Below, in pieces: positions 8,254 through 15,162 of a stretch of 57,395 bases of DNA. The position numbers were made by a program, and so were the translations under genes. The notes below the pieces were generated by a model. The model made no database searches. It was not told where the DNA came from and saw only the letters and a list, made by a program, of their open reading frames with translations. The stretch's first letter is position 1; each line of letters opens with the position of its first letter. The DNA comes from Alistipes sp. (lineage in GTDB: Bacteria > Bacteroidota > Bacteroidia > Bacteroidales > Rikenellaceae), in NCBI GenBank assembly GCA_017501625.1, contig JAFVWO010000099.1, forward strand, positions 1 through 57,395, in the 5' to 3' direction.

Positions 8254-8661
8254 CTATGAACGGACGAGGTACTCCTCGAGTTTCAGCCTCCACTGCTCGG
8301 GGATGGCTACCGTCTGCTGCAACTCGAAATCGAAGGCCACCATCACCGACGAACTCTCGGTGAGCACCCTCTCTCCCGACATGATGCGCTGATGCAGCGT
8401 CATGCTCTTTGTGCCTATGCGCGACACATCCGTGACAACAACGATATCATCCTGCAGGCGTACCTGCCCGAGATAGTCCGTGTGTGTTGAGGCGGTGATT
8501 ATGCGCAACTTATCAAACACTCCTGTTATGCCCAAGACCTCCTGATAGAAGTTCGTCTTGCCCATATCGAAGTAGCTCTGCTGCCATATATTATTCACGT
8601 GCATGAACGAGTCCACGTCCGAGAAACGCTTCTGCACAGGTGTTATCAACTGCTTTGCCAT
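8254..8661 (-). CDS. acyl-CoA thioesterase, 4HBT/YbgC-like hotdog family
   Basis: A 135-residue single hotdog-fold thioesterase. The N-terminal signature is FSDVDSFMHVNN (13-24), where Asp17 and His21-Asn23-Asn24 correspond to the catalytic Asp and the HVNN turn of the 4-hydroxybenzoyl-CoA thioesterase family. The protein is cytoplasmic, and its length is normal for the family. It should hydrolyse a short or aromatic acyl-CoA thioester; the substrate is not readable. The start codon is 3 bases after the tsaC stop, so it is the last gene of tdk-tsaC-thioesterase, ended by the hairpin at 8191-8228. Confidence 0.85.
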   Translation of the reverse strand: MAKQLITPVQKRFSDVDSFMHVNNIWQQSYFDMGKTNFYQEVLGITGVFDKLRIITASTHTDYLGQVRLQDDIVVVTDVSRIGTKSMTLHQRIMSGERVLTESSSVMVAFDFELQQTVAIPEQWRLKLEEYLVRS

Positions 8662-8664
8662 ACA

Positions 8665-9228
8665 TCAACTCCTTATTATCTCCACTTCACCACCCTCACC
8701 GAAGGCTATTATCGCACTGGGACGCAGCGTGGGCTTACCCTCAAATCGAGGATGCACGACATAATCGACACCCCTCAATATCGCCTCGTCTACATCCTTA
8801 AGTCTCTTTGCCGCGGGCTCTCCCGATATGTTTGCCGACGTCGAGACTATCGGTCGGCCAAACTTACGCAACAGCGCCTGACAAAAATCGTGCTGCGGAA
8901 CACGCACACCGAGAGTCTTAGTCTCAGGGATAAGACTCGGAGCCACACCTACAGCCCCCGGGAGTATCGCCGTGAGCGGCTTGTCGGACATCTCCATAAC
9001 CTCGAAGGCTATGCCCGGGGCACGGTTCACATAGCGCACAATCATGTCGGCATCGCGACACAAGCACAGCATCGAGTGCTTATCCTCGCTGCGCTTCAGA
9101 GCATACACCTTAGCTACAGCCTCCTCATTCGTGGCATCACAGCCTATACCCCACACCGTATCAGTGGGATAGAGTATCAATCCACCCTTGCGCAGCACCT
9201 CAACGCACTCCTCAACAGCCCTCTGCAT
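8665..9228 (-). CDS. tsaC: L-threonylcarbamoyladenylate synthase
   Basis: A 187-residue YrdC/Sua5-type enzyme that makes threonylcarbamoyl-AMP from threonine, bicarbonate and ATP, the first step of t6A37 formation in ANN-decoding tRNAs. It shows the family start (GGLILYPTDTVWGIGCDA, residues about 15-32), the KRSEDKHSM segment that contacts ATP and carbonate, and the LGVRVPQHDF and STSANISGEP motifs. It is a YrdC domain only, without the C-terminal Sua5 extension, so TsaC-type. It lies 3 bases after tdk and 3 bases before the thioesterase, in a probable operon. Confidence 0.93.
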   Translation of the reverse strand: MQRAVEECVEVLRKGGLILYPTDTVWGIGCDATNEEAVAKVYALKRSEDKHSMLCLCRDADMIVRYVNRAPGIAFEVMEMSDKPLTAILPGAVGVAPSLIPETKTLGVRVPQHDFCQALLRKFGRPIVSTSANISGEPAAKRLKDVDEAILRGVDYVVHPRFEGKPTLRPSAIIAFGEGGEVEIIRS

Positions 9229-9231
9229 ACG

Positions 9232-9801
9232 CTACTTCTTACCTCTAAGTTCGTTGAAACAGTGACGACATATAGGTTGGTAGGTGTCGTGCGCACCCAA
9301 GAGCACCTGCTTGTCATCGGCCGTAAGGCGGTGCGAATGGTGCGCGAGGTCACCACAGCGCACACATATAGCATGCACCTTGGTGACATACTCTGCCGTA
9401 GCCATGAGCGCCGGCATAGGACCAAAGGGCACACCCATATAGTCCATATCCAAACCGGCAACAATAACCCTCACGCCACTATCTGCCAACTTACGACACA
9501 CATCCACAATGCCATCGTCGAAGAACTGAGCCTCGTCAATGCCCACAACATCGACATCCGAGGCCATGAGCAATATATTCTGAGCCGACTCCACAGGTGT
9601 CGACTGTATGGCATTGGCATCGTGCGACACAACCTCCGCCTCAGAATATCTCACATCTATCGACGGCTTAAAAATCTCAACCTTAAGGTTCGCAAACTGC
9701 GCCCTCTTCATGCGGCGGATAAGCTCCTCGGTCTTTCCCGAAAACATCGAGCCACAAACAACCTCAATCCACCCCTTATGCTTATTATTCTCTAAAAACA
9801 T
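9232..9801 (-). CDS. tdk: thymidine kinase
   Basis: A 189-residue type II thymidine kinase that phosphorylates thymidine with ATP in the salvage pathway. The P-loop GSMFSGKT is at residues 17-24. The DEAQFF motif in the middle is the Walker B region with the catalytic Glu, followed by the lasso loop. A zinc site is formed by CVRCG and CRHC near the C-terminus. Length and motif order are standard. It is the first gene of the tdk-tsaC-thioesterase run. No convincing -7 box is visible upstream, where a polypyrimidine tract separates it from the murA end. Confidence 0.95.
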   Translation of the reverse strand: MFLENNKHKGWIEVVCGSMFSGKTEELIRRMKRAQFANLKVEIFKPSIDVRYSEAEVVSHDANAIQSTPVESAQNILLMASDVDVVGIDEAQFFDDGIVDVCRKLADSGVRVIVAGLDMDYMGVPFGPMPALMATAEYVTKVHAICVRCGDLAHHSHRLTADDKQVLLGAHDTYQPICRHCFNELRGKK

Positions 9802-9878
9802 TTTTAGACTACGTTTATCTTATTACTTATCTTGTTCGTTTCAAGCCAATTGCATCGCTTTACAAACCTTAAGCTATG

Positions 9879-9937
9879 CTTACCTTACCTCTCCTTACCT
9901 TACCTCTCCTCTCCTCTTCTTCTCCCCCCCAGCACAA
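9879..9937. repeat. polypyrimidine tract with a 15-bp tandem repeat
   Basis: Two perfect copies of CTTACCTTACCTCTC (9879-9893 and 9894-9908) run into a C/T-only tract that ends in seven C residues (to 9930). On the minus strand, which is the transcribed sense here, it is an almost pure purine run just downstream of murA. No function is evident; slippage or triplex formation is possible. Confidence 0.8.
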
Positions 9938-9969
9938 GCTGATTGCGCCGTAGTACGACCCTTGTTGGC

Positions 9970-11280
9970 CTACTCGTCCAGTCGCATAATCTTAGCACCC
10001 AAGGCATTAAGGCGCTTATCTATATCTCGATAGCCGCGGTCTATCTGCTCCACATTCTGTATGGTGCTCGTACCCTCGGCACTCATGGCTGCTATAAGCA
10101 ACGCCACGCCGGCACGTATGTCGGGCGAGGTCATATTTGCCGCACGCAACGGATGCTCGTGGTTGTGACCTATGACCGTAGCGCGGTGCGGGTCACACAG
10201 GATAATCTGCGCACCCATATCTATGAGCTTGTCGACAAAGAACAGGCGACTCTCAAACATCTTCTGGTGTATGAGCACCGAACCCTTAGCCTGCGTAGCC
10301 ACAACGAGGAATATAGACAACAGGTCGGGCGTGAGTCCCGGCCACGGAGCATCGGCGATGGTCATTATAGAGCCATCAATAAAACTCTCGATGCTATAGT
10401 TCTCCTGCACAGGTATGTAAATATCGTCGCCACGCTGCTCGAAGCGTATGCCCATACGCGCAAACTGCTGCGGGATGATACCCAAGTTGTCATACGACAC
10501 ACTCTTTATCGTGAGCTCCGAGCGCGTCATCGCCGCCATGCCGATGAAGCTACCCACCTCAATCATATCGGGCAACATCGTGTGCTCCGTGCCTCCCAAC
10601 GACTCCACGCCGTCGATGGTGAGGAGGTTTGAGGCGATACCCGATATCTTGGCACCCATGCGGTTGAGCATCTTACACAGCTGCTGCAAGTAGGGCTCAC
10701 ACGCAGCATTATATATCGTCGTGCGACCCTCGGCCAATACCGCCGCCATGACGATGTTCGCCGTGCCCGTCACCGAGGCCTCATCGAGGAGCATATATGT
10801 ACCCTTCAACTTCTTAGCCTCGACCGTATAGAACTCATCGCTAAGGTCGAAGTTAAAGTCGGCACCGAGCTTCTGAAAGCCGAGGAAGTGGGTATCCAGC
10901 CTGCGGCGACCAATCTTGTCGCCACCGGGCTTAGGCATGAAGCCTACACCGAAACGCGCCAACAGCGGGCCAATCATCATCACCGAGCCACGCAGCTTGC
11001 GACAGCGCCTGTGATAGTCTGCCGTGCGCAGGTAGTCGAGGTCTATCTCGTCAGCCTGAATAGCGAAGTCGTCATCCGACAGACGTTCTACCTTGACACC
11101 CATCTTCGACATCAGCTCCAAGAGCTGCATCACATCTGCAATGATGGGCATGTTGTGTAACACCACGCGCTCCGACGTGAGCAGCGCTGCACATATAATC
11201 TGAAGAGCCTCGTTCTTTGCACCCTGCGGCTGAATCTCACCCTTAAGGCGATGACCGCCCTCTACTATAAACTTTGCCAT
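9970..11280 (-). CDS. murA: UDP-N-acetylglucosamine 1-carboxyvinyltransferase, Asp-type
   Basis: A 436-residue enolpyruvyl transferase that adds enolpyruvate from PEP to UDP-GlcNAc, the first committed step of peptidoglycan synthesis. The start (MAKFIVEGG) and the KNEALQ motif with catalytic Lys22 are standard. A longer frame opening with TTG at 11298 overlaps the promoter box and is rejected. In the mobile loop the usual GGCxIGARP reads GGDKIGRRR, so the fosfomycin-reactive Cys115 of E. coli MurA is Asp121 here. Such Asp enzymes (known in Mycobacterium and Chlamydia) are active and insensitive to fosfomycin. The gene has its own promoter and a leader of only about 10 nt. Confidence 0.95.
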   Translation of the reverse strand: MAKFIVEGGHRLKGEIQPQGAKNEALQIICAALLTSERVVLHNMPIIADVMQLLELMSKMGVKVERLSDDDFAIQADEIDLDYLRTADYHRRCRKLRGSVMMIGPLLARFGVGFMPKPGGDKIGRRRLDTHFLGFQKLGADFNFDLSDEFYTVEAKKLKGTYMLLDEASVTGTANIVMAAVLAEGRTTIYNAACEPYLQQLCKMLNRMGAKISGIASNLLTIDGVESLGGTEHTMLPDMIEVGSFIGMAAMTRSELTIKSVSYDNLGIIPQQFARMGIRFEQRGDDIYIPVQENYSIESFIDGSIMTIADAPWPGLTPDLLSIFLVVATQAKGSVLIHQKMFESRLFFVDKLIDMGAQIILCDPHRATVIGHNHEHPLRAANMTSPDIRAGVALLIAAMSAEGTSTIQNVEQIDRGYRDIDKRLNALGAKIMRLDE

Positions 11281-11295
11281 ACGCTCAATTTTTTC

Positions 11296-11328
11296 CAAAG
11301 ATACGAAAATTTCGACAATAACAGCAAA
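11296..11328 (-). promoter_or_regulatory. promoter of murA
   Basis: On the minus strand, TTTG (11328-11325) and TATCTTTG (11303-11296) are separated by 21 bp. The -7 box lies 15 bases before the murA ATG, so the leader is very short and the upstream TTG start is excluded. Confidence 0.65.
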
Positions 11329-11475
11329 TTATATTCAAATAAGTTTTCAACAATCAACACATATTCAACCTTTCAACCACACTCCATTTTATTGAATATT
11401 TTGCCCGATTAGTAGATAAACTTACTATTTTTAATACTTATAGCACACTAATATTGTCCTAAACGTAGAAAAGCG

Positions 11476-11507
11476 TTTTGTAGAATAAATAAGTTTTTGT
11501 TACTTTG
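11476..11507 (+). promoter_or_regulatory. promoter of the AraC-family gene
   Basis: TTTTG (11476-11480) is followed by 19 bp and TTACTTTG (11500-11507), a slightly imperfect Bacteroidota promoter. The ATG follows at 11546. The whole 265-base gap to murA is AT-rich and holds only this divergent promoter pair. Confidence 0.6.
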
Positions 11508-11545
11508 CACCACACAAGCGACCAAAACAATAAATTATATATGGT

Positions 11546-12406
11546 ATGAAGCGATTTTTTGAGCACTTTGACATTGATTGTCAATACGACGAGGGCATAA
11601 CCATCGGAAACGATCTTATGCTCATGCCATTCAAGGCAAAGAATCCCCAGCCCATCGTACACGAGCCACAGAAGCTGACGAATGCTGTCATTGCCATTTG
11701 CACAGCGGGAAACTGCCGCCTGAAGATCAATCTCAACGAGTATGAGGTGGAGGCACCAATGCTCATATCGCTGCTCCCCGGGCAGATTATCGAGCCCATA
11801 GAGCATAGCGCCAACATGGAGGGCTACGCCATAAGCCTCTCGCGACGTTTTATCGACATGCTCAACCTCCCCGGATGGCAACAGCAGTATATGCTTATGT
11901 ATAACAATCCGCTGAGCCCCGTCGATAGCGAGAGGCTCACCGCAATACGCATCTTCTACGCCATACTATACCGCGCAGCAGCCAACGAGGAGAACCCCTT
12001 CCGTCTGCAGGTTATCGAAAACCTTATCCGCGTATTCTACTACGGCGGCGTCTATCAGTTCAAGAATCACGAGACAAAGAGCTACGCCACGAAGAACAAT
12101 ATCGTCGAACGCTTCATAGCCCTCGTCGAGGAGCACTACCGCGAGGAGCGACTTATAGGCTTCTATGCCGATAAGCTGTGTATCACACCCAAGTACCTCT
12201 CGAAGCTCGTCAAGGAGAACACGGGACGCTCGGCAGGCGAGTGGATCGAGAGCCACGTGATACTCGAGGCACGCGCCATGCTCCAGTCATCCGACATGAC
12301 GATACAACAAATCGCCTCCTCGCTCAACTTCCCCAACCAATCCTTCTTCGGCAAGTACTTCAAACGCGCCACAGGCCTCTCACCCAAACAGTACCGACGA
12401 GGATAA
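11546..12406 (+). CDS. AraC-family transcriptional regulator
   Basis: A 286-residue regulator. Residues 1 to about 170 form an AraC-type ligand or oligomerisation domain of cupin character (a conserved PGQIIEP turn near residue 80) with no recognisable ligand motif. Residues about 190-286 carry the two helix-turn-helix units: CITPKYLSKLVKE in the first, and IQQIASSLNFPNQSFFGKYFKR in the second, ending in the diagnostic GLSPKQYR. The signal it senses is unknown. It is monocistronic, transcribed away from murA, and ended by the hairpin at 12443-12478. No metabolic operon that it obviously controls is adjacent; the GNAT gene converges on it. Confidence 0.9.
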   Translation: MKRFFEHFDIDCQYDEGITIGNDLMLMPFKAKNPQPIVHEPQKLTNAVIAICTAGNCRLKINLNEYEVEAPMLISLLPGQIIEPIEHSANMEGYAISLSRRFIDMLNLPGWQQQYMLMYNNPLSPVDSERLTAIRIFYAILYRAAANEENPFRLQVIENLIRVFYYGGVYQFKNHETKSYATKNNIVERFIALVEEHYREERLIGFYADKLCITPKYLSKLVKENTGRSAGEWIESHVILEARAMLQSSDMTIQQIASSLNFPNQSFFGKYFKRATGLSPKQYRRG

Positions 12407-12442
12407 CACAACAAACTAATTAATAATCGTTTACACCACACA

Positions 12443-12478
12443 CCAAGCCTCTGCCCCCCTTTAAGAGCAGAGGCTTGG
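12443..12478 (+). terminator. hairpin after the AraC-family gene
   Basis: A perfect 12-bp stem (CCAAGCCTCTGC 12443-12454, GCAGAGGCTTGG 12467-12478) with a 12-nt loop lies 36 bases after the stop. There is no T run behind it on the plus strand, so termination may be weak or factor-dependent. Confidence 0.55.
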
Positions 12479-12498
12479 CATACCTAAACGCACCTGAT

Positions 12499-12642
12499 AT
12501 TCAGGAACACGCACATCACTGCGGAGTGTGGCGCCATACCAATACGCAAGGAGTTTCGCGCTGTGCCCTAATTCAGGTATACGCACAACATTGCGGAGTG
12601 CTGCTACATACCAATAAGCAAGAAGTTTGGCGCTGTGCCCCA
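12499..12642. repeat. imperfect 72-bp tandem repeat, two copies
   Basis: ATTCAGG begins copies at 12499 and 12571, and each copy ends in GCTGTGCCC. The units match over most of their length, including TGCGGAGTG and CATACCAATA. On the minus strand the frame stays open through both copies and would give a repeated peptide containing GHSAKLLAYWY. Lacking a signal, start context or promoter, I treat it as a noncoding repeat, perhaps a dispersed family. Confidence 0.75.
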
Positions 12643-12667
12643 ACACCAAGGGTTCCACCCACCTCCC

Positions 12668-13594
12668 TCATAGTCTAAAATATCGTTTTTTTAGGTCGGT
12701 GTATATGTCGGCTATTGTGAGCATTATGCCACACTCTACGACGCCTCCGAGGTCGTCGTTGCGATAGGCCTCGAATGTCTGCATTGTGGGTGATAGACGC
12801 ATGTATGATGATATTATGGGAGGCACGGCTCTATGCATGTCGCGCATCTTGCATAGGAGTATGCGATAGTTGTCGCGGGGGCTCTCTGCGGTGAAATATC
12901 TGCGTAGCCACCTGCGACTTATTCCCACGGTTAGGGGCTCACGCGCAACAACTAAGGGCTCACGCGCCGGAAAGACATGCCGCATAAACCCGACGAGCAC
13001 GTTGCGTGCCCGCACGCCAAGGGCGGGATAGAGCGTCACGCGCCCAAAGAGATAGCCCACACGCTCCCTTTCGACGACACGCGCAATACCCTCCCACAAT
13101 GCATCTAACGCAAAGATTGTCTTACTGTTACGACTACGCTGATACGCAGCATGCACAAACGAGCGACCGAGCTCCACACCCTCGGGTAGCACCTCGCGAC
13201 GAAAGGTGTCCGAGAGGTCGAAATAGCGACATAGCGAGAGCCTCTCGGGAGCCACCTCGCGCCCCACAGCATAGCGATAACCACCGATAATGACCCCCGC
13301 GTCGTTGTCCCAGACTATGAGCTGACGATATGTTCCATCAATGTCGGCACCATCGACCGCTTCGTGCTGTGGCATGGCTACTCCGACGACAGCATAGGAC
13401 TCTCGACGTAGCCTCCCCACCTCACGCATGAGCATCGGCAGACGTGCACCATCGAAGCTGTATATCGAGGCGTTGCAGTGCGTCGCCCGCCCCAAATATG
13501 TAGCATCAATCAGCTCGTTGCGCAACGCTGAAATGTCACTGCGGGGCACCTCGTCTGAGGTATAAATATGGTCTTTTTGCAGGGTTCTCATCAT
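12668..13594 (-). CDS. GNAT-fold N-acyltransferase, OlsB/GlsB-like (putative)
   Basis: A 308-residue protein resembling the hemolysin-like acyltransferases of the acetyltransferase superfamily. Residues about 30-230 carry the family pattern: VGGYRYAVG-like strands (here IIGGYRYAVG near 105), then ELGRSFVHAAYQRSR near 140-155, the stretch for the acyl-donor pantetheine. Homologues in this group include OlsB, which acylates ornithine, and GlsB of Bacteroides, which acylates glycine to make glycine lipids; acyl-ACP is the donor. Which amino acid is acylated here is not readable. There is no adjacent PlsC-like partner (OlsA/GlsA), which weakens the lipid assignment. The first two codons are both ATG. 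It is transcribed divergently from rsmH. Confidence 0.7.
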   Translation of the reverse strand: MMRTLQKDHIYTSDEVPRSDISALRNELIDATYLGRATHCNASIYSFDGARLPMLMREVGRLRRESYAVVGVAMPQHEAVDGADIDGTYRQLIVWDNDAGVIIGGYRYAVGREVAPERLSLCRYFDLSDTFRREVLPEGVELGRSFVHAAYQRSRNSKTIFALDALWEGIARVVERERVGYLFGRVTLYPALGVRARNVLVGFMRHVFPAREPLVVAREPLTVGISRRWLRRYFTAESPRDNYRILLCKMRDMHRAVPPIISSYMRLSPTMQTFEAYRNDDLGGVVECGIMLTIADIYTDLKKRYFRL

Positions 13595-13664
13595 TGACGT
13601 TCTATTTTTTTACACTTTTACAATCTAAATTTTCATCGCTCGAAGCGAAAATAGGGAGAATATA

Positions 13665-13696
13665 TTTTTCTCTTTCGTCGAATTTTTGTATCTTAG
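13665..13696 (+). promoter_or_regulatory. probable promoter of the rsmH-ftsW cluster
   Basis: TATCTTAG (13689-13696) is a one-base variant of the -7 consensus, with TTTTTC about 19 bp upstream. The leader to the rsmH ATG is about 30 nt. mraZ, often first in such clusters, is not present. Confidence 0.45.
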
Positions 13697-13733
13697 CGCC
13701 GTTATTTTTTACTTTAGTAAAAGTCGAGCAAAA

Positions 13734-14651
13734 ATGAGCGCTGAAACATATCATATTCCGGTGATGCTTGTCGAGTGCATCGATGCGCTCGACATCAAGC
13801 CCGATGGCATATATGTAGACCTCACCATGGGTGGCGGTGGCCATACGCGCGAGATTTTAAGACACCTCGGTGCCGAGGGTCATCTATACTCGCTGGACCA
13901 AGACCCCGATGCCCAAGCAAATGCTCCCGATGATGCTCGTCACACCTTCGTGGCCTCAAACTTCCGCTTCCTGCGCGGAGCGTTACGCCTCCGTGGTGTG
14001 GAGCATGTTGACGGCATCCTTGCCGACCTCGGTGTGTCGTCGCACCACTTCGATGCCAAGCACCGTGGCTTCTCATTTCGTGGCGATGCTCCGCTGGACA
14101 TGCGCATGAATACCCGCGGGGGGCGCACAGCAGCAGACATAGTTAACACATACACAAATGATGCCTTAACGCGCCTCTTTGCCGAATATGGCGAGCTCGA
14201 CACCACGTGGAAGATAGCAAACTGCATCGAGCGTGCCCGAAATATCAGCCCCATAACGACAACGGCCGAGCTGGTCGAGGCGGTGAAGCCCTGCACGCCA
14301 CCTAAGGATGAGGCTAAGTTCCTCACCAAGCTGTTTCAGGCATTGCGCATAGAGCTCAATGGCGAGATGGAGGCGCTGAAGATGGCTTTGGAGCAGAGCC
14401 TCAAGATTCTCAACCCCGGAGGGCGCCTTGTGGTCATGTCCTACCACTCGCTCGAAGACCGCATAGTAAAAAACTTCATGCGTAGCGGCAATACCGAGGG
14501 GTGCATAGAGAAGGACTTCTTCGGTCGTCAGACGACACCCTTCAAGCTCATAACGCGCAAGGCTATAGTCCCCACTGCCGAGGAGCTGGAGCGTAATCCC
14601 CGCTCGCGAAGTGCCAAGCTGCGCGTTGCCGAGAAGATTGATAACGATTAG
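13734..14651 (+). CDS. rsmH: 16S rRNA (cytosine1402-N4)-methyltransferase
   Basis: A 305-residue RsmH (MraW) that uses SAM to methylate N4 of C1402 in the 16S rRNA P-site region. The start MSAETYHIPVML fits the family; a longer frame beginning at 13686 overlaps the promoter and is rejected. Motifs are DLTMGGGGHT (SAM binding), DGILADLGVSSHHFD, RGFSFR, DMRM, and the C-terminal VMSYHSLEDRIVK and RSRSAKLR. It is the first gene of the division and cell-wall cluster; ftsL follows after 27 bases. Confidence 0.96.
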   Translation: MSAETYHIPVMLVECIDALDIKPDGIYVDLTMGGGGHTREILRHLGAEGHLYSLDQDPDAQANAPDDARHTFVASNFRFLRGALRLRGVEHVDGILADLGVSSHHFDAKHRGFSFRGDAPLDMRMNTRGGRTAADIVNTYTNDALTRLFAEYGELDTTWKIANCIERARNISPITTTAELVEAVKPCTPPKDEAKFLTKLFQALRIELNGEMEALKMALEQSLKILNPGGRLVVMSYHSLEDRIVKNFMRSGNTEGCIEKDFFGRQTTPFKLITRKAIVPTAEELERNPRSRSAKLRVAEKIDND

Positions 14652-14678
14652 ATGTCTTAGAAAGTAGAGTGTTCCACT

Positions 14679-15161
14679 ATGAAGAGAGAGCATAATGATG
14701 TAACTGAGGGTAAGGATGTGTTGCACGACGAGCGTAGCCGCATACAGCGTGAGGTCATCATCCTCGACGACGAGGAGTACGACACCGCGGAGGATGGCAT
14801 CGACGAGGAGTGCGAGCATGAGGAGAGCGAGCATGAGGGTGGCACAAAGCACGAGAAGCCGTGGATGATGTTCACCACAGGCTCGATACTCACCGATGGC
14901 ACTCTCCCCTACTATCGCTACTTCATAGTCATTGCGGCGATGTGCTTTTTGAGCATCTTCCTCACGTTCATGTCGTTGAATGCTGACAGGGAGTATCGTC
15001 GTAGGGAGAAGTATGCCTCGGTACTTCATGAGCGCGCCGTACTCAAGGAGGAGGAGCGCTACGGCCTATCATCGAAGAGTGCAGTGCAGAAGCGCCTCAA
15101 GGAGTATGGCATAGAGTTAATAGACCTCTCGAAGGAGAGCAGACTAATCGAGCGTAAGTAG
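14679..15161 (+). CDS. ftsL: FtsL-like divisome protein
   Basis: A 160-residue small bitopic membrane protein. Residues 1-75 are a very acidic cytoplasmic region (runs of Asp/Glu with His). One hydrophobic segment spans about 81-101 (YFIVIAAMCFLSIFLTFM), followed by a short charged periplasmic helix and a tail ending in KESRLIERK. Sequence identity to FtsL of model species cannot be judged by eye. The assignment rests on topology and the position between rsmH and ftsI, where Bacteroidota carry FtsL. It would act with FtsQ and FtsB to activate FtsW-FtsI. It overlaps nothing, and ftsI starts one base after its stop. Confidence 0.8.
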   Translation: MKREHNDVTEGKDVLHDERSRIQREVIILDDEEYDTAEDGIDEECEHEESEHEGGTKHEKPWMMFTTGSILTDGTLPYYRYFIVIAAMCFLSIFLTFMSLNADREYRRREKYASVLHERAVLKEEERYGLSSKSAVQKRLKEYGIELIDLSKESRLIERK

Positions 15162-15162
15162 T

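Noticed and set aside
8599-9795. 398-codon plus-strand frame
   Set aside because: It runs antisense through thioesterase, tsaC and tdk, all of which have clear family motifs.
12499-12642. CRISPR array
   Set aside because: Only two copies, with no spacers and no cas genes in the window.
12461-12658. 65-codon minus-strand frame over the 72-bp repeat
   Set aside because: No promoter or protein family; partly overlaps the AraC terminator. Kept as a repeat and a finding instead.
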